Assembly (NCBI GenBank): GCA_000310025.1
Contig: FN649746.1
Coordinates: 1,747,483 to 1,773,395, forward strand
Direction: 5' to 3'
From: Ectocarpus siliculosus
Lineage: Eukaryota > Sar > Phaeophyceae > Ectocarpales > Ectocarpaceae
Length of the DNA stretch: 25,913 nucleotides
Shown here in pieces: positions 1 through 11,030 of the stretch (positions are counted from its first letter, which is position 1; every line of letters begins with the position of its first letter). Position numbers and translations under genes: made by a program. The notes beneath the pieces were generated by a model. It had not been told where the DNA came from. It did not search any database and worked only from the letters and a program-made list of their open reading frames with translations.

Positions 1-33
<33 letters not shown>
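1..33. repeat. Homopolymer G run at window edge
   Basis: The window opens with 33 consecutive G. Similar G runs flank the N gap at 10477-10576, so this is probably the ragged end of a contig or a real poly-G/poly-C tract where assembly stopped. No coding content. Confidence 0.9.
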
Positions 34-34
<1 letters not shown>

Positions 35-720
35 GCCAACGGGATGGTGTCATCTCGATACAAGGGGTTCGAATAGAGGATGCAACACGCGCAAGGAAAA
101 CGCGAAGCAATGAGCACGACGAAATTTGCCACATTAGGCGGCTGAAGAGGACGTCCGGCAAAACGACAGGATGCTGTAGAGTGACAAAATCGATGCCTGT
201 GGGGGGATGTATCGACCAAAAATTAGACGAGGCCAACGGCGAGGGGGGTGCATGAACCAAACAAACAATAGGGAAACAAACAGAGATGGAACACGCGACC
301 ACGCAAGCGCGAAACTGGTAGGTTTCCTAATACAGAGAAAGAGACGAGATATAACGAAACACGACTATGAAAAAACTCAAAACCACGGGAAACGACGCCA
401 CACGCGTCAATCTCACCGAAATCCTTGCAGTGGGTCCTCCAAGGGCTTCTTCACCAACAACAAAAAAAAAACAAAGCCATGTACACTTTCTTTTTTAGCC
501 TACCCCAACAAGAATAACAAAGCCAATAATGCCATCTTCGTACCCCAAGAAATACAGTACAAACGCCTTTCTATTTTGCGCTCTACCCCAAGAAAAGAAA
601 AAATTAGTGAAGCTTGCGTTGTAGCTTTGTATCACTTCTTAGGTGTGTTTCGCGTTGTAATATTGTACTGTTATTGAGGTACTTTTAGGTGATTTTTGCG
701 TTGTAGCTTTGAACTTTTAC
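34..720. other. Non-coding stretch downstream of the last recognised phospholipase exon
   Basis: This stretch should be intron, or contain the next minus-strand exon, because the preceding exon ends at a clean splice donor (GT at 720-719). I found no reading frame resembling the expected patatin C-terminal continuation. The stretch is A-rich on the plus strand. The motif GCGTTGTAGCTTTG occurs twice, near 616 and 698, and a TACCCCAAGAAA motif occurs twice, near 540 and 582. An open plus-strand frame at 207-677 has low-complexity Lys/Arg/Asn composition and does not look like a protein. Confidence 0.5.
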
Positions 721-877
721 CTTGGCTTCGTGGAAGGCCACGGCGGAGGGGTTGTTGCACAGGAGTGCCCCGTCCGAGTAGAGCGCTCCGTTGATCATCA
801 GCGGCGGGAAGAAGGTCGGGGCGGCCGTCGTGGCGCGAATGGCCTGCCGCACCATGTGCCTGAAGCTCCCGTGGTAT
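721..877 (-). CDS. Phospholipase exon: catalytic Asp (DGA) segment
   Basis: Follows an AAG acceptor and starts in phase 2. It reads YHGSFRHMVRQAIRATTAAP, then a hydrophobic stretch, then SDGALLCNNPSAVAFHEAK, and ends at AAG before GTAAAA. The DGA Asp is the second member of the catalytic dyad. The RAxxAAP and NNPSAxAxHE motifs match the PNPLA8 family closely. The end is in phase 0, so at least one more exon is required downstream. Confidence 0.92.
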
Positions 878-3800
878 CTTGAAGAGTTTTGGTGATAAGT
901 GTTCGCGGTGGAGGCGGGGGCGCGATGTGCGGCAAAAAAAAACAAAAAACAAGAGGTTGAGAACGTGGTCGACAGATCGGAAAAATCCTACCATACCCAA
1001 ATAAGGAAGGACGATGCGTCTTAGTCGCTGTTCGCGTGACAAAGAAAAAAAACAATTGCGAACAGCCAGCGGGTGTATTGGAGAAAAATAATACTCCAAT
1101 TTTGTTTCTATTTTCACAACGAGGAACAAGACAACGAAAAATACGTCGACACAAACAACGTACCACAACAAGCCGTGGCCTACCATAGAGGGTGAGAGAC
1201 ATGCGGCAGGCCACATCATCGCCATGTAGGGCGTCCATCAACACGTATCATCCGCGTATCCCCCGGAGGCCCCGTACGCAGCATACTCTGCCGAGCACCC
1301 CGAACAGATAGGTACAGACGTCTCCCCTGTTGTGGTAACCAGGAGGACAGCCGAAACTTCCTAAACATGCCACTACTCACTACTGCCCACCAATTCATCC
1401 TGCCCCTAAACACACGCACACAGAAGAGGCACATGTCTCATCCGCCTTAGCAACCAGGAGGATAGTCGAATATTAATCTTCCTACACGCCACTCACCAGA
1501 CACCGTCAGTCACGCCATCCCACCCGCAAACAAAACACACGCACAGCTCTGCACCTGTCCTGGCAACCAGGGGGATAAACGTGTATGACACAAGACAACA
1601 CACGCCCTGGAACGATTTTCAAAGCTCGATTACTCCACGACGAGACGGTTCCAACGCCGCCGTTGTCGGCGCTGCGACTCTTCCTGCTGTTGAGAATTCG
1701 AGCTTTGAAAATCGGTCAAGGGGGTGTGTTATCTTGTGTCATATTCGGTAGTAGAAACTCCCTAAACCATTCGCATCTTCTCCGGATCACTCAATCCCAC
1801 CCGCAAACACACGCTCAACCAGAGGGACAGACAGTCGGTTCCCTCCATGCCCACAAACCACTACGTCCCACCCCCGGATAAAGGCAGATGGCTTACCGTC
1901 CCTGGTGTCCGGGGGGATAGTTGTAGTTCCTCCACAGCATCACTTTCGCGGGGTTGGAGCTGATGGTGGTCGACGGGCAGATGATCAAGGGCCGGAGGGG
2001 GTCTTGAGCGGAGTCTACCATCAGCATGTCTCCCAGGATAGAGTTGAGGATCTTCATCCACCCGACCTCGTCGTAAAACGCCTGAAAAAAAAAGTGTTTT
2101 GCGGGAAACCCATGGGGGCACGGGGGTACGGACGCGGGGAGGGGAGGGGGTGTACTCATGTAAACGCGTTCACCTTGTATCCCTACACCAAGCCGGGACG
2201 GAGCTCGCCGGGTTTTCACCGAACGAGGCGCGCGACCGGGGGGGGGGGGGGGGAAGGGCTTTTAAAATTTGGCCAGGATCAAACCTTCTCCAAAAAACAC
2301 GGAAAGGGCCCTGCTTGGCGGGTCCCCCCTCCTTTTCCGGCGGACATTTTTTTTTTTTTTTTCTGCAAAAGGTTTAACCCCGTCCTGAACGTCCTTGGAA
2401 TCCTTAACGTACCCAATCCCCCCATCCAACTTCAACAACGACAACCACAACAAAAAAATGAAACCCCCTCCTCACCCTATATCACAATCCCCCTGGTTGG
2501 CAACACAACCCCCCCAACCACACACACATAACGAAAACATCCGCCTCTCGACAAACCCAAACCCACCTGCTTTGCCATGGTACCTCTGGTACCGCGCTCG
2601 CTCAGGCTTTGACCCGGATAGCACAACACCACCATCGACACGCACGAAGAAAGCAGCACAATTCCCGTCAATTCCTGCAAACCACCCGCCTGCTTCGCTC
2701 CTACTCCGATCCGGTTGGCAGCACAACACCGCCACCGCCATACACACAAAAAGAAAATAAAGCTCAGTAATTTTCCCAACAACACCACAAAACCCGCCTG
2801 CTTCGCTCCTACTCCAGCTTGCAGCACAACATAACCACCCACACACGCAAAAGCACCAGGCAATAAATCCTACAAACCCCACCCAACACAAACCAATATA
2901 CCCCACTGGGTAGAGAGATTGGAACGGTTTTGAATTTGAAGACAACAACAACAACAACAACAGCAACAGCAACAACAACGACAACAACCACCCCACCTGC
3001 TTGAGGGCGAGCTTCATCCCCCCGCCAGGGTGCTTGATGAAGATCTTGTTGATGAGGCTGTCGTACATCCTCTCGCACTCCGCCACTGGGAAAGCCTTGA
3101 CGCCGGCGAGCCCCGCGATGATCCCGCCAGTGCTGGTGCCCACGATCATGTCGAACACCTCGTGGGGCTGCCGCCCACCCAGTGCCTGTGATTCGTGGTG
3201 CAATTTGATTGGACAGAAAATGTTGCGGTTGGGCATGTCCGGTGATGACGGGGGGGGGGGGGGGGAGGTACTCATTGTCGTGCATGCCGTAGTCGTTAGA
3301 CCATTGACCTCGCATGATGACGGGGGGGCGGGTTTAAAGAAAGGAACCATCTAATCTCGAGCAGTGACGTGGAGGAGACAGCGACAGGTGAGCAACAACG
3401 AAATCCTTCCAAAACGTCAAGGAGAACGCAGATCTGTGAGTTCCCGGTGTCTAGCGTGCTTCTCAAGAGACACAGGGAATCTTTTTAAGTACTGCAGTGT
3501 CTTCTACCGCCTTGAAAAACGAGCAGCATGATTCCTGAAGCTATCTGTTTGACCGTCTCCGAACACGCTTTATTTTTTCAACCGACTGCTGTTCGTTTGT
3601 ATGGAAAAACAACAGCAACAACCAGGAGGAGCCTCGATGCACGTTGGATGGAACCTGAACTGGCTGCCCACACCATCTCTCGCAAAAAAACTCAACATGA
3701 AAAAAACAAGAGCTGCACACACAATTCGTCAACGTGCTCTGCACGGCCAAAAAGCGCGCGTGCCGTAGTCGTTAGACCATTGACCTCGTATCCCTACAAA

Positions 3801-4571
3801 GCCGGGACGGAGCACGCCGGGTTCTCACCGGACCAGGCCCTCACATCACCAAGCGCGAAGCGCCGTGAGTTATTCGGCGAGTCGCATGAAGAGTGCGGCG
3901 CGCGCGCGCGCGGGGGGGGTACTCATACTCATAGTCGTACGTGTCGTTAGACCATTGACCTCGCATCCCTACAAAGCCGGGACGGAGCACGCCGGGTTAT
4001 CACCGGACCAGGCTCTAATAGCACATCACCAAGCGCGAAGCACCGTGAGGTATTCGGAGAGTCGCATGAAGGGTGCGCTGCATCCTGCTAAGGGAGTTCG
4101 GCATCTTGTGCTTACGTCCTTGCGCGGATTTACAGCTGTATACGGGGGGGGGGGGGGGGGTTCATGTTTTGCATGCCCTAGCTGATAAGAGGACGGAGGA
4201 CACTGTTCCGACAGGATCGGGCCAATAGTTCGTTCCTAATTTGCCAAAGGGTGGCCAAACCAAATCAACTTCGGGGGGGGGGGTTACTCAATGGTCGTGC
4301 ATGCCGTAGTCGTTAGACAATTGGGAGGGTCAATCCGGAGGGATGAAACGCAGGGACCACACATAACCAGCGAGCGCGCCTCGGCTGGCCCCCGGTTTCG
4401 AAGCCCCGGGGATACCCTAAACATACAGATGTCGCCCCACCGAGACGATGATCAATCGATCCAGTGCAGTAGCCTTCGTGAGGATAAAATAAACTTGGTT
4501 TCTCAGTAGGGGACAAGAAGGAGGTACTGGACAGAGAGATCGGAACGGTTCTTACCACCACCACCACCAAC

Positions 4572-4603
<32 letters not shown>

Positions 4604-6586
4604 CAAAAACAACAACGGGGGTGGGGTTGAGGGTTAGCGCTAGGTACAGACAGGGATACGAAACCCCCTATCTAAATTCATAGATAAAACGGCAGGCGTT
4701 CTGATCCCAATCGATCGCCGCACCTTCTCGAGGTGCTTGAGCAGAGCCAGCGTGAGCACTCCGCGGGTGCCCCCGCCGTCGAAGCAGAGGATCCGAACCC
4801 CCTTCTGGCCCCTCGTTTTGGGCCTCCATTGGTGTGCCCCCAGGGCAGCGAGACACTTGTTGGCGAGGAGCTGGGAGTGGGTGAGCGGCGGCCCCGCCCT
4901 CTTGAGAACTCCCTGGTGAGGGGGGTTGTTGAACGTAGTGGAGGGCAGCAGCGGCGGCAGCAGGTAGGGAAAAAGAGAAGTCGAGGACGACAGCAGCGAT
5001 GACCATGAGAGGGGATTGGCAGTTTTTCATCTTGATAGGAGACGGATACACTCTGTTTTGTGGCCTGTTTCGGCCTGCCACCACAATGACGATACTGGGC
5101 ACACGAATATGCCTTGCGACGGGGTGAAGAAAAAAGATAGCGACAACGAGACCAACCGACGATGACAACGAATCAGTAGCCGAATCATCAACATTCCTCA
5201 CCCTCGAGTCGTACTGAAGTTTTTGCCCGCCACCTTCCGCGACGCGCTTGATGGCGCTCACAAGGTTCTCGTCCACCTTTTTGACGGAACACGCACACAT
5301 GAATTCAGTTGTGACCACGGGGATCGACCGCGTCAAGTGTTCGACTAGTACGGACAGAAGAAGGTACTGGGCAGAGAGAACGGAACGGTGTTTTGATGTG
5401 AAGACAACAACAACAACAACAACAATATAACAACAACAGCAGCATGTGCTTCGCATGTCCAAAGGAGTAAGTAGACTACATGGAGCAAAAACGAGACAGA
5501 CGAAAGTAACGCAGGGAAAACGGCGACAATAGAACGCAGAGAAGCACCACCACCACCAAATGACGACGACAGGACGGCGGTTTCTTAACAAACAAGTGGA
5601 CGGTTCGCCTCCTCTACTGCTGGCGGTGTTAGAATCTTCTCGAGGCAAAACACGCGCCACCCGGCGATTGGGCTTATGCCTTCATTTCGGTAGGACCCAT
5701 GAACAACGTTAACGATAGTCACCCGTTCAAAGAAAAAACGTTTCCGTGTACCCCACAAAGACCACGCTCCTCCCCCCCCCTTCTGCCACATACCCCCCCG
5801 ATCTGGAGGACAACAACTAAGGCAAACCCCCCTCGCGAGCTCACCTTCAAGGCATCCAACGCCGCGTCCCCGGACATTATCAGGCGGAACGTGAGCTCCA
5901 GTGCTTCCTCAACGAGCCTTTCCCTCGAGACACGGCGCCCTCGCCCCCACCACCAGACCCACCCAGAGCTGCCGCCCGCTCCACCACTACCACCGGGAAA
6001 CATTGCCGCGGCTTGTGTGGCGGCCTGTTGCTCGAGTCCTTCTTCCTCGAGGGCCACCTGACAAGGGGGGGGTGGGGTTGCACGTTGTCATGCACGGATT
6101 GTTGGGGGTATTGACCGCCGCAGGCTCGTCCAAAACGGGTTCGTTTTTTTCGCGCGAGCCTCTGATTCTGTTCATGGGACCAGCACCTAAAAGCCAACGA
6201 TTGTTCCGTACAAACAACCATTAATCTGTTGGTGGAGACGGAGCGCACCACTCTTGCTCACGACTTTAACTTTCATACACGATGATTCCAACGGAGAGGT
6301 TGGGAACAACTTGGGACACGGTTTCTGCTACCGTAGCCAGTGAGGAAAGAGGCTAATCCTATTCGATGATGTTTCGTCGCGCCACTACCAAAAGATGGCT
6401 ACACACCAGTACGCACGTTTGCGACGCAAGTGGCCAGGTGACCAAGGAAAATAAGTTCAATAGCCTTGAAGTCTTAGAAGCCTTCAAACATTCTAGCCTT
6501 GAAGAGTGCAGAGGAGGTTTTGTAGTGGATCGAGGCTAGAAGAGAAGTTGTGAATTTGACAACAAACAATCACCACCACCACCACC

Positions 6587-6618
<32 letters not shown>

Positions 6619-9600
6619 CAACTGCACCTCGTCCTTCCACCAGTCGCGGCCTTCCCTCGCCGCTTGAAAATCCCCCTCCCCCTCTCCTTCTCGCGTGCCG
6701 GCCCCCCGACCAACCACCGCCGCGCCTTCCAGGGGAGACCGTTGTTGCTGATGAAAGCCCAAGCTCTCCGCAGCCGCGGAGGACGAAAACGGCCGCACCC
6801 GCGGCAGGGGCAGGCTGCCCACCGCCAGGCGGAAGGCGCGGCCAAGAGGCCCGTCGCCGCTCCCAGGAGCAACGGCAGCCTCGACGCCTCCTGGAACACC
6901 GAACCCGGTACCGCTGCCGGCACCGCCGCCGCCGCCGCCGGGGACCATGTGGTACCCGAGGATAGCGGTGATGCGCTCCACGAGGTCGTCTTCGCCGACC
7001 GCGGGACCCGGGGATGATGGAGACCCATCCCCGGCCCCGGCAACACGCCTCCTTCTTCGCCGCTGCTGCTGCCGCCGCCGGCGCTCTTGCAACCTGCCAC
7101 GCACACTGCTGCTGCTGCCGCTGCCCCCACCAACACTCTTTTTGGCGCTCGCGCTGCTGCCAGCGGCGGTCGCCTTCTTCTTTGTCTTGGCGGTCTTGTC
7201 GTCGTCGGGGTGGTCGAGGCCGTCGAGCCCGAGGAAGTGAGGGGCGAGGGAAGGGTCGCTGTCTATCACCGTGGAGATGGCCTGCAGGACCCGCCGCTGC
7301 AGGCTGGGGCGCACGTCCCCCCTTAGCCCGCGCAACAGGTGGCTGAACCCCAGCTGTTTTTGTGTTTTCAACGCGTTGCCGCGGTGACGGCATCGTCATA
7401 AAACAAACACCATCATTTGCCGTCAACGCCGATGGTCGCCGTCGACATCGATGGTCGTCGCGGTGACCGTGGGAGGGTGGCAGGTAGAAGAAACAGAGGA
7501 GAGCAGACACGGGCCGGAAGCAGGCCGACGTTAAAAAGCGGGCGCAGCGGGCGCAGAACATGTAACCGATTTATCAGACGCAGCAGACGTGGTAGGTGTA
7601 ACCGAGGGAACAAACGCGGCGGCGAGCAGGATGGTACACTACCGCACACGTCCGAGGACCGCAAGCCACCCGTGGCGCTTGTGCTTGACGCCCAAAGGCA
7701 AAACAAAAAAAATGGCTCTATACCCCGGCGACACGTTCTTCGCGAAGAAAGCCTTCGCAAGAAATACAACAACAAAAACTGTGGTGAATAAACAGGACGG
7801 CTTTGGTTTTGATTCCTGTGCAACGCTCACACGTCCCACAGACCATGGGCCACACGAATACATACGAGCAAGTCATCAAATGCAGCGGATTACAGCAGTA
7901 GGACCTACAGCAAAGACGCCACTAGCCTAAAGGCACACACTTGCGCACAAGCGAAAAGTCACGGCGAGAAAAAAAAAAAAACACACACACACACACACAC
8001 ACAGATGATGCAAATTCCAGACAAATTCTGCAGCTTGTACGCAAAACCGGCGCTCACTACCCGACCTCCATGGACGTGGAGATGCAACGATGCGACCGCG
8101 ATGACATAGGTCACGTCCTCTTGCGCAACCCCCGGGAGGCAAGCCACCTAGCTCCCGAACCTTGTCTGTATATACGTACCTCCTCGAGCATGATGCGGCC
8201 GGCGCTCTTGCCGGCACGGGATGACAGTCCCGTGAGGCAAGCCATCTCCACAAGCTTCATCTCTCCCGACGTGCCGCTGAGCCCGTCCGGGCGCGTCGGC
8301 TTCCAGCTCGAAGTCATTCTGGAGAGAGACAAAATGGAGAGACAAAATGGAGACGAGTAGCGAGGGTGGTGCAATTTTGGTGATGTGGCATGCTAGAGGA
8401 AGGCAAAGAGGATGAGCAGCGGGGGGCGATTAGTGATCTAGACAAGGCAAAGAGGATCAGGAGTGGGATGGTGGGATTTGTGGTCTGGCATGCTAGCGAA
8501 GAAGGCAACGAAGATGAGCAGCGAGTGGCGATAAAATAGTGATCCGGCATGAAGATCTCGCCACATATTAGTAGACTAAAACGGAACCATGGTTCACGAT
8601 CGAGAGGAGGGGATGGGGGGGGGTCCGTGAATTCATCGGCCGGTGGCAATGTATGGCCCCCAAGAGCTTGCTATCGTTCCGGCAACGAGAGGTGGGCAGA
8701 GTGGGTCTTCTCATGGCGATGCCAGAATGACAACCCTTGCGGAGAAAGGACCATGCGGTGCCGGCATTGGTCAACCTCGGGGTCCCGCGACAGATTTGCG
8801 CGGTTCAAGAGAAACCAGGATGGAGCGCGTGTAGGAACGTCCTGGTAGGAAAATCCAAATAGGGCGTTGTGCTTGACCCACGGCAATCTATGATGCTAAG
8901 TGCGGTACATACCTTCTCAAAAACAATGCAGCAGTACTCGCGCATCATCATCATCATCATCACTATTGTGTCGAAACGGGTGCTGTAAGAGGCGAAAACT
9001 AACCAGCGCTCGCGCAGCATTGTCATCCTCATACCATCACCACCATCATTATCATCATCACCATCACCATCCCCATCCCCATCATCATCATCGCGTCGAA
9101 ACACGTGTAGCAATAAACACACGGCATAGTCGCGTCTTTTCCAGGAAAAGACCATCACATTGTCGTCACCTGCCGCGGTGCACCTCTACCGGCTCCCCGT
9201 CTACCCACTCCTCCAGCACGTTGTCGGAGTCTGCGGCTGCCTTAGCTGCTGCCGCGGCGGCCGGACGAGTCTCAGCGTTTGCTGGTGTGCCCGAGCTTGT
9301 GGTTGGACCATAGACAAAAAAGTATGTATGCAGCGAGAGGGAGGGGGAGTACGTCATAGCACGCCAGGGAGGGTGAGGGTGGGGGGGGATAGGTTTGGGA
9401 ATCTCCCGGTCAGTTGACGAAGACGACGACGATAACAATAACTACTACTACTACTACTACAACAACAACAACAACAACAACAACAACAGCGAACGGGCAG
9501 CAACAACAACAACACCACCACCACCACCACCACCACCACCACCAACACCAACACCAACACCAACACCAACAACAACAACAACAACACAAACCAATGTAAA

Positions 9601-10355
9601 AAAACATCCTCGAACCTTCGGTTGATGGTAATCTCCATATCGGGCGGCCTGGGGATGCTCGTCACCGACAGAGGAAGGTCGCCAAAGTCGCGAAACTCGT
9701 CATGCTCCTCCCCGTCGTCGTCATCAATGTCGGCAGCGCTGCCCTCTGATGAACCACCCTCCCACTTATCCTGACCGACAGCTCCAACACTGCCGCTAGG
9801 CACCGAAGAAGAAGGAGGAGCCGCTGGAGAACGATCCCCGGATTGGTCCGAGGCTTTCTGTTTCTCCAAAACGAACGGAAAGTACAGCAGTACCAGATAC
9901 CGTCAGTTTGCGATGCGATCGCCAAACACACGAGGAGAGCAGGCGGAGGGGAGAGTGAGGGGCCAATGAGCACGTACATGCCTATTGCTACAAACGTGCG
10001 ACAAGACAAGAAAAGGAGCAGCGACAAGATACCGCCAATCCTGAAGGGTGAAAACGTCCCGATTCCCCCGCCCACGGCTCGCCAGCGTTTTCCTGTGGCT
10101 ACTGAAACAACGGCAAACAGGAAGAAACCTCTCCGTAGTCATTCTGCAGCGGCGGATCTCTACGCACGAATCATTTGATCAGCTCTTTCGTTTACACGCA
10201 CGCGGAGCTAGCTACCACTGCTGCTGACACGTCGAAAACAGGACGGTCGAACTCTTAAGACCACGAAGTCCCAGAGCCTCCGTTAAGCTCACCGGTTCCT
10301 CAACAGGGCTCTTGCTGGAAAGAATCTTCCAGGCGTTAGGAGGCGGTGCGAACTG

Positions 10356-10387
<32 letters not shown>

Positions 10388-10998
10388 AAAAAAAAGGGGG
10401 GGAAAAGGGAAAAAGGGGGGGGGGGGGGGGGGGGGGGAGGGGGGGTTGACAATGAGCCGCCGCAGCGAGCGAACGANNNNNNNNNNNNNNNNNNNNNNNN
10501 NNNNNNNNNNNNNNNNNNNNNNNNNNNNNNNNNNNNNNNNNNNNNNNNNNNNNNNNNNNNNNNNNNNNNNNNNNNNGGGGGGGGGGGGGGCGCAGGGGGG
10601 GGGGGGGGGGGGGGGGGGGGGGGTGGAAACAGAATGGTGAGGGAAAATTGAAACCGAAGAAACGCTTGAGGCGGGTGCGGGGAGAAGACAGGGGTACATC
10701 TGGCTTGGTGTTGTTGCGGGCTGGTTGTTCTGTCACCTACGGTAGTGATGCGAACACGTGCTCCTTCGCACGCAGAATCTACACACAGCACATGGACCTC
10801 TCCTCCCTCCGCTCTCATGTTCCCTGCGCGATGCCAAGCATCCTCCTGCCCCCGCACACAAAGCCAGGCAAGGGAACACACGATCACATTTAGTCTGCTT
10901 ACACGTGGGAGGAGCTGTGTGGACGAAACCATTTCCTCTGCAGAGACAGAAACACTCGCACCAAGGCCTACCTTCGGAATGAAATGGGTCGGGGCCGT

Positions 10999-11030
<32 letters not shown>

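Noticed and set aside
207-677. Plus-strand frame of 156 codons near the left edge
   Set aside because: Asn/Lys/Arg-rich, no motif, no start context, and it lies in the A-rich downstream region of the opposite-strand gene.
3757-4098. CRISPR-like or direct-repeat array interpretation of the two adjacent family A copies
   Set aside because: Only two long diverged copies, eukaryotic introns around them, and dispersed relatives elsewhere on the other strand.
3528-4185. Two plus-strand frames (3528-3950 and 3865-4185)
   Set aside because: They read through family A repeat copies; similarity between them reflects the repeat, not protein conservation.
5585-5791. Possible extra phospholipase exon reading WRVFCLEKILTPPAVEEANR on the minus strand
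   Set aside because: No acceptor gives the required phase, and exons 6057-5845 and 5276-5202 join directly in phase.
6536-7561. Long minus-strand frame of 341 codons and overlapping plus-strand frames over the 6628-7353 exon
   Set aside because: Arg/Pro/Gly homopolymeric text in the wrong frame; only the frame beginning LGFSHLLRGL has splice and phase continuity with the patatin exons.
8641-8886. Possible exons on either strand between 8640 and 8890
   Set aside because: The frames lack protein-like composition, and the 9170 to 8318 junction is already phase-perfect.
9395-9625. Asn, Thr, His or Val homopolymer frames over the microsatellites here and at 25109-25405
   Set aside because: Direct translations of trinucleotide arrays in every frame, with no flanking coding sequence.
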